Below are positions 6,115 to 12,596 of a stretch of DNA of 12,698 nucleotides, piece by piece. Both the position numbers and the translations under genes were made by a program. The stretch's first letter is position 1. Each line of letters opens with the position of its first letter. Source of the DNA: Phycisphaera mikurensis NBRC 102666 (GTDB lineage: Bacteria > Planctomycetota > Phycisphaerae > Phycisphaerales > SM1A02); the NCBI GenBank assembly GCA_945870475.1, contig CAMBSR010000041.1, positions 1 to 12,698 on the forward strand, given 5' to 3'. The notes under the pieces were generated by a model. It was not told the origin of the DNA. It searched no databases and saw only the letters and a program-made list of their open reading frames with translations.

Positions 6115-7752
6115 ATGCCAGAGGGGCTGAAGCTGGACTTTCCCGGAGGCGGGCGTGCGGCGATCGAGCTCGACGGCTCCGATCCGGGCCGCGTCTTCGT
6201 GATCGGCAGGCCGTCGGCCTCGGATGCGCCGCCGGACGTGCCGCTGATGGATGCCGGGGTTTCCCGACGTCACGCGGAGCTCCGCGCGCACGGCGGCCAG
6301 TGGCGGCTTCGGAACCTGGGCAAGGCGGGAACGCTGCTGGACCAACGGTCCGTGGAGGCTGACGCGTGGGTGCCGCTTGCGCATGGATCGATGATCAGCA
6401 TCGGTCCCTTCATGATGCGCGTCGACCTCGGCAAGGGCGATCTCGGCGGTCACGTGGCGCTTGCCACCATGTTCGACGACAACGGGCAGGCGCGCGCGGT
6501 GCCAGTGCCGCGTTCCACGCTCGAGCGTCTTGCCGAGCTCCGGCTCTCTTCGCTGATCTCCGCGTCCGCGCGCATCCATGCCGCCGAGGACGACGAGTCG
6601 CTGGCGCGCGCCGTGGCCGAGATACTGATGGATTCGCGGGACTTCGATCGTGCCGCGGTGCTCGAATCCGTGCAGTCGGAGTCCGGCATGCAGTGGCGGA
6701 CGCTGGCGGAGGCCGGCGCACAGGGCGGGCCGTTCAGTCGGACGCTCCTGTCCGCCGCACGCGAGGCGCGCGCCATGGTGCAGGTGGAGGACGACCTGCG
6801 GTTCCGCGCGGCCGAGAGCATGATCGGGGCGAGTGCGGCGCTCTGCGCGCCGATCAACCCGGGCAGGGACGTGCCGAGGCTCTTCGTCTACGCGGATTGC
6901 CGCGCGGGCGGGCAGCCCGGTGTGGCGGCGATTCCTTTCGCCAACCTGGTGGCGCAGCTGGCGTCCGCGGCATTGGGTGCGGCGGAGCAGCGCCGTCTGG
7001 TGACCGACCTGGAGCAGGCACGCCAGATCCAGCAGCGGCTCATGCCCGAGGAGAGCGGCCGTCGCGGCCATGTCTCGTGGACGCGTTTCAGCCGCGCGGC
7101 GGACACGCGCGTCAGCGGGGACTTCTTCTCGGTGGTTGAGTCTTCGGACGGCCGCATTGCGGCGATGCTGGGTGACGTGGCCGGGAAGGGCGCCGGTGCG
7201 GCGCTCGTGATGGCCGCCGCGGTCACGCACCTCGACACGTCCGTGCGCATGGGGCTGCCGATCGAGGATGCGGTGTCCGCGGCGAGCGACTTCTTCGCGA
7301 GCCGGCCCTCGCTCGAGGTGGCGGTGGCAGCATTCACCACGGCAGTGGCGGTGGAGGTGCATCCCGACGGCCGATGCCGCGCCGTCGATGCCGCGCACTC
7401 CTATGCAGCGATCGTGCGTGCCGACGGCCGTGCCGAGCAGATGAAGTTTCCCTCGGGCGGGACGATGATCGGTTCGTTCACCGGCGTGCAGTACTGCGCC
7501 GACGACTTCCGTCTCGAGGTCGGCGACCGCATCGTCCTCTTCAGCGATGGCGTGGCGGAGCAGCGGAGCCGTTCGGGGAACCCGCTCTGTGCGCTGTTCC
7601 ACGAGGATCCCGCTGCCATCCTCCGCGCGCTCGAGGGAAGCCGTGGCGCGGACGACGACGTGCGCCGCCTGCACGAGCTGCTGGCCTCGCACGCCGACGG
7701 CTTGCCGTGGGATGACGACGTCACCATCGCGAGCATCGCGTACAGCCCGTGA
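6115..7752 (+). CDS. FHA - GAF-like - SpoIIE/PP2C protein phosphatase
   Basis: A 545-residue signalling protein. Residues about 1-110 form an FHA phosphothreonine-binding domain: GR (31-32), SRRHAEL (50-56), N68 and GT (72-73), then HGSMISIG (90-97). Residues about 135-290 look like a GAF sensor domain, although no ligand residues can be assigned. A short helix with QIQQRLMP (304-311) links to a SpoIIE/RsbU-type PP2C domain with metal-site motifs SGDFF (334-338, Asp336), GDVAGKGAGAAL (353-364), SDGVAE (477-482, Asp478) and DDDVTIASI (533-541). It should dephosphorylate Ser/Thr proteins, often anti-sigma antagonists, in response to a signal. The usual NAGH segment reads DAAHSY (425-430). GGAGG at 6106-6110 sits 4 nt before the ATG. 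It almost certainly shares a transcript with the channel gene. No kinase is adjacent. Confidence 0.9.
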   Translation: MPEGLKLDFPGGGRAAIELDGSDPGRVFVIGRPSASDAPPDVPLMDAGVSRRHAELRAHGGQWRLRNLGKAGTLLDQRSVEADAWVPLAHGSMISIGPFMMRVDLGKGDLGGHVALATMFDDNGQARAVPVPRSTLERLAELRLSSLISASARIHAAEDDESLARAVAEILMDSRDFDRAAVLESVQSESGMQWRTLAEAGAQGGPFSRTLLSAAREARAMVQVEDDLRFRAAESMIGASAALCAPINPGRDVPRLFVYADCRAGGQPGVAAIPFANLVAQLASAALGAAEQRRLVTDLEQARQIQQRLMPEESGRRGHVSWTRFSRAADTRVSGDFFSVVESSDGRIAAMLGDVAGKGAGAALVMAAAVTHLDTSVRMGLPIEDAVSAASDFFASRPSLEVAVAAFTTAVAVEVHPDGRCRAVDAAHSYAAIVRADGRAEQMKFPSGGTMIGSFTGVQYCADDFRLEVGDRIVLFSDGVAEQRSRSGNPLCALFHEDPAAILRALEGSRGADDDVRRLHELLASHADGLPWDDDVTIASIAYSP

Positions 7753-7773
7753 TCACGTGACCGGGGCCCGGCT

Positions 7774-7790
7774 CCGCGCGTCGCGCGCGG
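7774..7790. terminator. Hairpin between converging genes
   Basis: CCGCGCG (7774-7780) and CGCGCGG (7784-7790) form a perfect 7-bp GC stem with a 3-nt loop in the 42-nt gap between the converging phosphatase and prepilin-like genes. It could end transcription from either side, though there is no T-run. An 8-bp palindrome, TCACGTGA (7753-7760), lies directly after the phosphatase stop. Confidence 0.4.
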
Positions 7791-7794
7791 GACG

Positions 7795-8832
7795 TCAGTT
7801 GTCCTGGTGGCTGAAGTCGGGGCGGTCCGCCGCGTCGATCCAGAGCTGCATGTTCATCAGGGTGCCGATGCTCATGCTCTCGGTGCCGCCGTCGGCATGG
7901 ACGACCGCGACCAGGCCATTGTGGCGACGAACCGGCACGCCCTGCTGGCTATTGACCTGCAGGATGCCGGTGTCGGTCATGCCGGCCTGGCGCATGAAGT
8001 TGAAGGGGGCGGAGCCGGCGGCGTCGATCGCCTGCTGGGATCCCATGAAAGGCTCCCAGATGGGGCTTGCGCCGAGCTGCGGCGGCGTGATCCATGAGCA
8101 TCCGGGGATGCGGTCCTCGGGGCGCGATGACGAGCGGTACGTGCCGGGGTCGCGCAGCGTGCTGGAGGCAAACACCACCACCTCGGTGGTACGGGTGATG
8201 TTCGCAAGCCGCGTGCAGACGAGGCGCCCGGTGACGTTGCCACCCGTTGCGCTGGTCCAGGCTGCGTCTGCGAACGACGGATTCCCGTTCGTATACCAGC
8301 CGCCGAAGTAGAACGAGTTGTAGCCAAAGGCCGGCTGCAGGGCCATGGCGCTGCCCGGCACGCCGAATGCGCCGCTCATCCACGCAGGATGCGACGGTCC
8401 GCCATCCCATTCGCCGCACACCTCGTCGTTCGCGTCGGTGACGTCGGACTCCAGGTAGTTGAGCATGGTGCCGTACGGGTCGTCGAGGAAGCGCGCGAGG
8501 CGCCACGGATAGGTCTGCGCCAGCGCCGGGGTGAGCGCCTTGCCGGAGGAGTTCGTGTAGTTCACCTTCCAGGAGGACTGGGTGGCTTCGTCGAGGAAGC
8601 CCGGGAGGATGCCCTCTTCGTACGTGTTGGCGTACTGGTACCACGCGGCATAGACGCCGCGGAGGCCGTTGAGCTCGCGCGTCTTGCGGGCGCTGCCCAT
8701 GGCGCCGCGCAGCCCGGAGATGAGGAGGCCCATGAGGATGGCGATCACGCCGATCGTCACGAGGAGTTCGACGATCGTGAAGCCGCGCAGGACGAGCGAC
8801 TGTGAGGGGCGGTCGGCGGTGCGCATGGTCAT
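7795..8832 (-). CDS. Prepilin-type (pseudopilin) secreted protein
   Basis: A 345-residue protein with a type IV prepilin/type II pseudopilin N-terminus. After a short basic leader the processing site is RG17|FTIVELL with Glu22 at +5, and the hydrophobic helix spans 18-40. A prepilin peptidase would cleave after Gly17 and N-methylate Phe18. The large globular part (60-345) resembles the big planctomycete pseudopilin-like family, including a C-terminal HNGLVAVVHADGGTESM segment (about 304-320) like the family's H-x-DG signature. The role is undefined: such proteins are numerous in these bacteria and usually stand alone, as here, without other secretion genes. Starts at 8832 (MTMR) and 8826 (MR) are equally possible; neither has a Shine-Dalgarno sequence. 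It lies 56 nt after the hydrolase gene. Confidence 0.88.
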   Translation of the reverse strand: MTMRTADRPSQSLVLRGFTIVELLVTIGVIAILMGLLISGLRGAMGSARKTRELNGLRGVYAAWYQYANTYEEGILPGFLDEATQSSWKVNYTNSSGKALTPALAQTYPWRLARFLDDPYGTMLNYLESDVTDANDEVCGEWDGGPSHPAWMSGAFGVPGSAMALQPAFGYNSFYFGGWYTNGNPSFADAAWTSATGGNVTGRLVCTRLANITRTTEVVVFASSTLRDPGTYRSSSRPEDRIPGCSWITPPQLGASPIWEPFMGSQQAIDAAGSAPFNFMRQAGMTDTGILQVNSQQGVPVRRHNGLVAVVHADGGTESMSIGTLMNMQLWIDAADRPDFSHQDN

Positions 8833-8850
8833 CCCGGAAGATACGGCATT

Positions 8851-8871
8851 CGGCGCGGATTGCATGCGCCG
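8851..8871 (-). other. Hairpin in the hydrolase-prepilin spacer
   Basis: CGGCGC (8851-8856) pairs with GCGCCG (8866-8871) around a 9-nt loop in the 56-nt spacer. It could be a weak terminator after the hydrolase gene, separating it from the prepilin gene, or may be chance. Confidence 0.2.
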
Positions 8872-8888
8872 CACCCGGTGATTTGCCT

Positions 8889-9653
8889 TCACGCTGTTTC
8901 TGAATGGGGCTTCAGGCGCTCCGTCAGGAAGGCCGTGGCGCGGTTCTTGGCGTCGGAAGCCATGCGTCCGAAGCCGGAATGCTCGTTGGGGGCGCCCGTG
9001 GGGCCGTACACGTGGAACTGCACCCAGGTCGGGTCGGGCGTGCGTGCGCGGATGGCTTCGATGAACTCGCGCTGGCCGTCCACGGGGACCCATTCGTCTC
9101 CCTGGTTGTGGAGCGCGAGGAGCGGAATGGGCTGCCAGTGCGCCAGGTGCTCGAAGGGATCCATGGCAGCCACGCGGACGGGATCGAACATGGCGCGGTT
9201 GCGCTGCCAACGCCAGCTGCCGATGGTGCACTCGAGGAGGGCCGTATCGAACCGGTGCGGGCGCGTGAGGCGGACGAGCGTGGCCATGCCGCCGGCGCTC
9301 ATGCCGCCGATGGCGCGGCGGCAGCCGGCGTGTTCGCCGGAGGCGTCAAGGTCGGCGACCACGGCGTCGAGTTCGTTGGCCATCTGCTGCACCACCTCGA
9401 GCGTGCGCGATGGCTCCTGCAGCGCGGCGTCGAGGCGCTCGCCGTGTCCGGGGAGGTCAAGGGCGCAGGAGGCGATCCCCGCGCGCGCAAGCCGCAGATA
9501 GCGACCGGCATCGAGCTCCTTGTTCACGGTGCGTCCATGCATCCAGACCAGGACCGGCGCCGGGCGGGTGACCGCACCGGTGGCGCGGTCAAGGTGCGGA
9601 TGCACCAGGAGCGCGGGCACCGTGCCGCCTGCCAGGCGCACGACGCGCGACAT
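8889..9653 (-). CDS. Alpha/beta hydrolase
   Basis: A 254-residue alpha/beta-hydrolase-fold protein, probably an esterase or peptidase-like hydrolase of unknown substrate. The strand VLVWMHGR (34-41) carries the HG oxyanion element. The nucleophile elbow is GGMSAGGM (116-123) with Ser119. Asp186 in NQGDEWVPV and His225 in NEHSGFG complete the triad. LDLPGHGER (65-73) is the usual loop after strand 4. There is no signal peptide, so it is probably cytosolic. The frame stays open to a GTG at 9740, but that would overlap the divergent rsmD and add an unrelated N-terminus, so ATG 9653 (MSRVVRLAGG) is chosen; it has no Shine-Dalgarno sequence. It is followed on the same strand by the prepilin-like gene, with no evident functional link. 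Confidence 0.87.
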   Translation of the reverse strand: MSRVVRLAGGTVPALLVHPHLDRATGAVTRPAPVLVWMHGRTVNKELDAGRYLRLARAGIASCALDLPGHGERLDAALQEPSRTLEVVQQMANELDAVVADLDASGEHAGCRRAIGGMSAGGMATLVRLTRPHRFDTALLECTIGSWRWQRNRAMFDPVRVAAMDPFEHLAHWQPIPLLALHNQGDEWVPVDGQREFIEAIRARTPDPTWVQFHVYGPTGAPNEHSGFGRMASDAKNRATAFLTERLKPHSETA

Positions 9654-9730
9654 GGCAAGCAGGCTGGAGGGGAGCTGGTGGAACGGCTGCGGCACGGGCG
9701 TGGAAATGTAGCAGGGCGTATCCTCGCGCC
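9654..9730. promoter_or_regulatory. Divergent intergenic region, hydrolase / rsmD operon
   Basis: This 77-nt gap separates divergent genes and should contain the promoter of the rsmD - prenyltransferase-fold - ispD operon and that of the hydrolase. Only weak -10-like hexamers are visible, TATCCT near 9719 on plus and TACATT near 9710 on minus. No operator or riboswitch is recognisable. Confidence 0.3.
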
Positions 9731-10351
9731 GTGAATTCACGCGTCACCATCATGGGCGGCGAGCATCGCTCGCGGATCCTCGAAACGCCCGCCGGCGCAG
9801 ACACCACGCGCCCCATGACCGGGCGCGTCAAGGAGAGCATCTTCAACATCCTGCGCGGATGGTTCGACGACGCGGTGGTGCTCGACCTCTTCGCCGGCGT
9901 CGGCACCATGGGCCTCGAGTCCCTGAGCCGCGGGGCGCGCCTGGCCATCTTCTTCGAGCGCGACCGCACGGTGTTCGATTGCCTGAAGCGGAACATCGCG
10001 GCACTGGGCGTGGGCGATCGCTCGCGGCCGGTGCAGGGCGACGCGCTCTCGGCCGCGGTGATGGCCTCGCTGCCGGAGCCCGTGGACGTGGTCTTCATGG
10101 ACCCGCCGTACCCGATCGCCGAGCAATCGAGCGGCAAGCGCAAGATCCTTGAGCAGTGCGCGCGCCTGCGCGGGTCGATGGCCGAGCGCGGCTGGCTGGT
10201 GCTGCGCCTGCCGTACGAGCTTGCCGAGGGCGAGCGCGCGATCGTGGGTTTCGTGGGGCCGGAGGTTCGCGCGTTCGGCGACATGTACGTCCACCTGTAT
10301 TCGCCCGCGCCCGCGGCAGCCGGCGCGCCTGCCACGGAGGAGCCGGGATGA
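9731..10351 (+). CDS. rsmD: 16S rRNA (guanine966-N2)-methyltransferase RsmD
   Basis: A 206-residue SAM-dependent methyltransferase that modifies G966 of 16S rRNA during 30S assembly. The N-terminal IMGGEHRSRIL (7-17) matches the family's R-I-I-G-G start. TTRPMTGRVKESIFNIL (25-41) is the characteristic substrate block. The SAM-binding motif I is DLFAGVGTMGLE (52-63), with the acidic end FFERD (74-78), and the catalytic motif is MDPPY (123-127). Length is near the usual 185-200, with a short Pro/Ala-rich tail. The frame begins at GTG 9731; ATG 9752 (MGGEH) would trim the conserved first strand and is less likely. Its stop overlaps the next gene's start (ATGA at 10348-10351), implying translational coupling. 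rsmD is often next to coaD in other bacteria, which is not the case here. Confidence 0.93.
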   Translation: MNSRVTIMGGEHRSRILETPAGADTTRPMTGRVKESIFNILRGWFDDAVVLDLFAGVGTMGLESLSRGARLAIFFERDRTVFDCLKRNIAALGVGDRSRPVQGDALSAAVMASLPEPVDVVFMDPPYPIAEQSSGKRKILEQCARLRGSMAERGWLVLRLPYELAEGERAIVGFVGPEVRAFGDMYVHLYSPAPAAAGAPATEEPG

Positions 10352-11565
10352 TCGCAGCGCGTTCCATGGCGGCGGCATGCCTGGGTGTTTCGATTGCTGC
10401 GTTCATGCTCGGGGCGGGCGGGGAATCGCCGTCGGCGTTCGTCGGTCCGCCCGCGCCGCCGTCGGCCGCGGAAGCGGATGCTGCGGTGCGGACCGGCATC
10501 GCGTTCCTGCTCTCCGCGCAGGAGGGCGAACCCAAGGCGCAGTGGCCCTACGAAGGGGTCTACCGCGTGAATGGCGAGATTCCCGTGGGGTACCGCATCG
10601 GCGGCACCTCGATCGTGGCGGAGTGCCTGGTGCGCACGCCGGGTTACGGCTCCGATGCCGCGCGGCAGGAGGCCGTGAAGCGTGCGTGCGCGTTCGTCTG
10701 CGCCGGCATCCGCGAGCCGCTCATGGATCCCGAGTACGACGGCGGATACGACGTCCGCGGTTGGGGCTACTGCTACGGTGCCCGGTTCATGCTGGTGCTG
10801 CGGGCCGCGAAGGCGGTGCCTGCGGGGATGGAAGCCGCGGTCGATGCCGCGCTGCGGTGGTACCTCGATGCCATGCAGCGGAACGAGATTCCCGAGGTGG
10901 GCGGATGGAACTACGCGCGGCAGCCGGGAATCGAGACCCCGTCCCCGGCATCGCCCTTCATGACGCCGCCGTGCCTCCAGGTGCTCTTCGAGGCGCGTGC
11001 GCAGGGATTGGCAGTGGACGACGCGGTGGTATCGCGCGGGCTTGACGCGCTCCGGCGTTGCCGCACCGTGGACGGGAACTTTGCCTACAGCGCCCTCAAG
11101 CAGACCCGCGAGCCCGCGCGCAGCATTCCCGGCGCCATCGGCCGGATCGTCTGTGCAGAGAGCCTGCTCTTCCGCGCTGGGCAATCGGACGTGGCAGGCG
11201 TGCGACGCGCGCTTGATGCGTTCCTGGAGCACTGGGTGCAGCTGGAGCTGCGGCGCAAGAAGTCGGGGACGCACGTCGGGCCGTACGCCGTCGCTCCGTA
11301 CTACTTCTTCTTCGGCTTCTACCACGCGTGCGACGCGGTGGAGATCCTTCCGCAGGCCGAACGCGGCGAGTACCGCCGCAAGCTGGAGCAGCTGCTCTTT
11401 TCCGTGCGTGACGCGGACGGCACCTGGGACGACCGGGTCTTCCCGCGCACCCGTAACTTCGGGACGGCGATGACCCTGATGGCGCTGCAGCGGCCGATGT
11501 TCGGCGAACCGGCCCATTGGGCGGCGGCCTCTCCCAGGCAGCCTGCGCAGGACAGCAAGCAATGA
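10348..11565 (+). CDS. Secreted prenyltransferase/squalene-cyclase-fold repeat protein
   Basis: A 405-residue protein with an N-terminal export signal (hydrophobic residues about 7-24, then Pro/Ala-rich to 40). The remainder is helical with repeats of the terpenoid-cyclase/prenyltransferase alpha/alpha-barrel type: paired helices such as AAVRTGIAFLLSAQEG (45-60) and MEAAVDAALRWYLDAMQ (161-177), and a QW-like turn VRDADGTWDD (353-362) before GTAMTLMAL (372-380). There is no DxDD cyclase motif and no zinc-ligand set, so it is probably not an active squalene-hopene cyclase or farnesyltransferase; similar exported planctomycete proteins have no assigned role. ATG 10348 follows GGAGG at 7 nt and overlaps the rsmD stop; its own stop overlaps the ispD start. 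The position between rsmD and ispD is suggestive of, but not proof for, a lipid-related role. Confidence 0.75.
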   Translation: MIAARSMAAACLGVSIAAFMLGAGGESPSAFVGPPAPPSAAEADAAVRTGIAFLLSAQEGEPKAQWPYEGVYRVNGEIPVGYRIGGTSIVAECLVRTPGYGSDAARQEAVKRACAFVCAGIREPLMDPEYDGGYDVRGWGYCYGARFMLVLRAAKAVPAGMEAAVDAALRWYLDAMQRNEIPEVGGWNYARQPGIETPSPASPFMTPPCLQVLFEARAQGLAVDDAVVSRGLDALRRCRTVDGNFAYSALKQTREPARSIPGAIGRIVCAESLLFRAGQSDVAGVRRALDAFLEHWVQLELRRKKSGTHVGPYAVAPYYFFFGFYHACDAVEILPQAERGEYRRKLEQLLFSVRDADGTWDDRVFPRTRNFGTAMTLMALQRPMFGEPAHWAAASPRQPAQDSKQ

Positions 11566-12323
11566 GCGATTTCAAGGTTGGCGTGATCATCCCGGCAGCG
11601 GGGCGCAGCAGCCGCTTCGGGCTCGGCGACAAGCTGGCGCAGGACGTGGGCGGGCGGCCGATGATCCTGCGCTCGGTGGAGCTCTTCACGCGGCGCGAGG
11701 ACGTGGGCGCCATCGTGGTGGCGGCGCCGCCTGCGGAGCTCGACGAGTTCCGTGCGCGCTTCGGCACGCAGCTCGGGTTCCACGGCGCCAAGATCGTGGC
11801 GGGCGGCACCATCGAGCGCTGGGAGACCGTGCGCAACGCGCTCGAGGCCATCCCTGCGGAGTGCTCGCACGTGGCGGTGCACGATGGCGCACGCCCGGCG
11901 GCGAGCGAGGAGCTCATCGCCCGCGTGTTCGACGCTGCGCGTGTCCATGACGCGGTCATCCCCGGCGACCCGGTCACTTCCACGCTGAAGCGCGTTTCCG
12001 CGGAAACCGTGCAGGCCGAGGAGGAGGACGCAGTGGCGGACCTCATCCTTGGCGAGATCTCCGATTCCACGAAGATCATTGGCCGACGCGTGACGGGCAC
12101 CGTGTCCCGCGAGCACCTGGTGGCGATCCAGACCCCGCAGGTCTTCCGCGCGGAACTGCTGCGCCGCGCCTACGCGCAGCCGGACCTCGGCGGCGCCACC
12201 GACGACGCCATGCTGGTCGAGCGCCTGGGTGCTGAGGTGATCGTCGTGGACGGCGACCCGCGCAACATCAAGGTGACCACGCAGGCCGACCTGGCATTGC
12301 TGCGCGCACTGATGCGCAAATAG
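11562..12323 (+). CDS. ispD: 2-C-methyl-D-erythritol 4-phosphate cytidylyltransferase
   Basis: A cytosolic enzyme that transfers CMP from CTP to MEP, the third step of the MEP pathway. At 253 residues it is longer than the usual 225-240. Nucleotide loop IIPAAGRSSRFG (9-20) with Arg15, and Lys24 in GDKLAQ; GG-x-x-x-R (81-86); HDGARP (107-112); STLKR (140-144) with Thr141; TPQVF (191-195); and the C-terminal GDPRNIKVTT (231-240) with Lys237. Changed or odd: the usual S-V after the GG-x-x-x-R block is T89-V90, and an acidic insertion of about 25 residues lies between the STLK and TPQ motifs (about 147-175). The ATG overlaps the preceding stop, with a weak AGGA 9 nt upstream. IspF, often fused or adjacent, is not seen; the next 375 nt are repeats. 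Confidence 0.93.
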   Translation: MSDFKVGVIIPAAGRSSRFGLGDKLAQDVGGRPMILRSVELFTRREDVGAIVVAAPPAELDEFRARFGTQLGFHGAKIVAGGTIERWETVRNALEAIPAECSHVAVHDGARPAASEELIARVFDAARVHDAVIPGDPVTSTLKRVSAETVQAEEEDAVADLILGEISDSTKIIGRRVTGTVSREHLVAIQTPQVFRAELLRRAYAQPDLGGATDDAMLVERLGAEVIVVDGDPRNIKVTTQADLALLRALMRK

Positions 12324-12347
12324 GCCCGAGATGCCCCGCGAGACCCC

Positions 12348-12462
12348 GCGGCGGTGAGGCCATTGCCGAACCGACGCCACTGGCACGCACCGTGCCTGGC
12401 CCCCTCGCCGGAGGGGCGTGGGCGGCGCCATGCCGCCCGCCCCGCAAGGCGACGGGGCCAGT
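12348..12462 (+). repeat. Palindromic dispersed repeat B, right copy
   Basis: A 115-nt copy of the element at 151-265, starting 25 nt after the ispD stop and in sense orientation to it. The hairpin arms are 12396-12409 and 12448-12461, with the same two inner stems and GCCAT loop. The three substitutions inside the folded part fall in the unpaired internal-loop triplet (GTG here, AGT on the left). Its position suggests a 3'-end structure of the ispD transcript. The outer 11-bp inverted arm seen on the left is not found here. Confidence 0.8.
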
Positions 12463-12596
12463 AGACGGGCGGGGGCTGACGATTGACGTTCGACCGCGCG
12501 TCTGATGCGGGATGTTCGAAGTTCCACCGCACCCTTCGCTGCGCGCGGAACCCCTGTCCCGCGGACGGCCTCGCTCCACCCGGCTGCGCTCGGCCT

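Noticed and set aside
6046..7692. A 548-residue minus-strand frame
   Set aside because: It is antisense to the FHA-GAF-SpoIIE gene; Arg/His-rich with no domain.
9654..9740. Hydrolase starting at GTG 9740
   Set aside because: It would overlap the rsmD start on the other strand and add 29 residues unrelated to the fold.
9589..11562. A 657-residue minus-strand frame
   Set aside because: It is a shadow of rsmD and the prenyltransferase-fold gene, which have recognisable motifs and good translation signals.
10348..11565. Assignment as squalene-hopene cyclase
   Set aside because: It is far shorter than the roughly 630 residues expected, carries an export signal and lacks DxDD.
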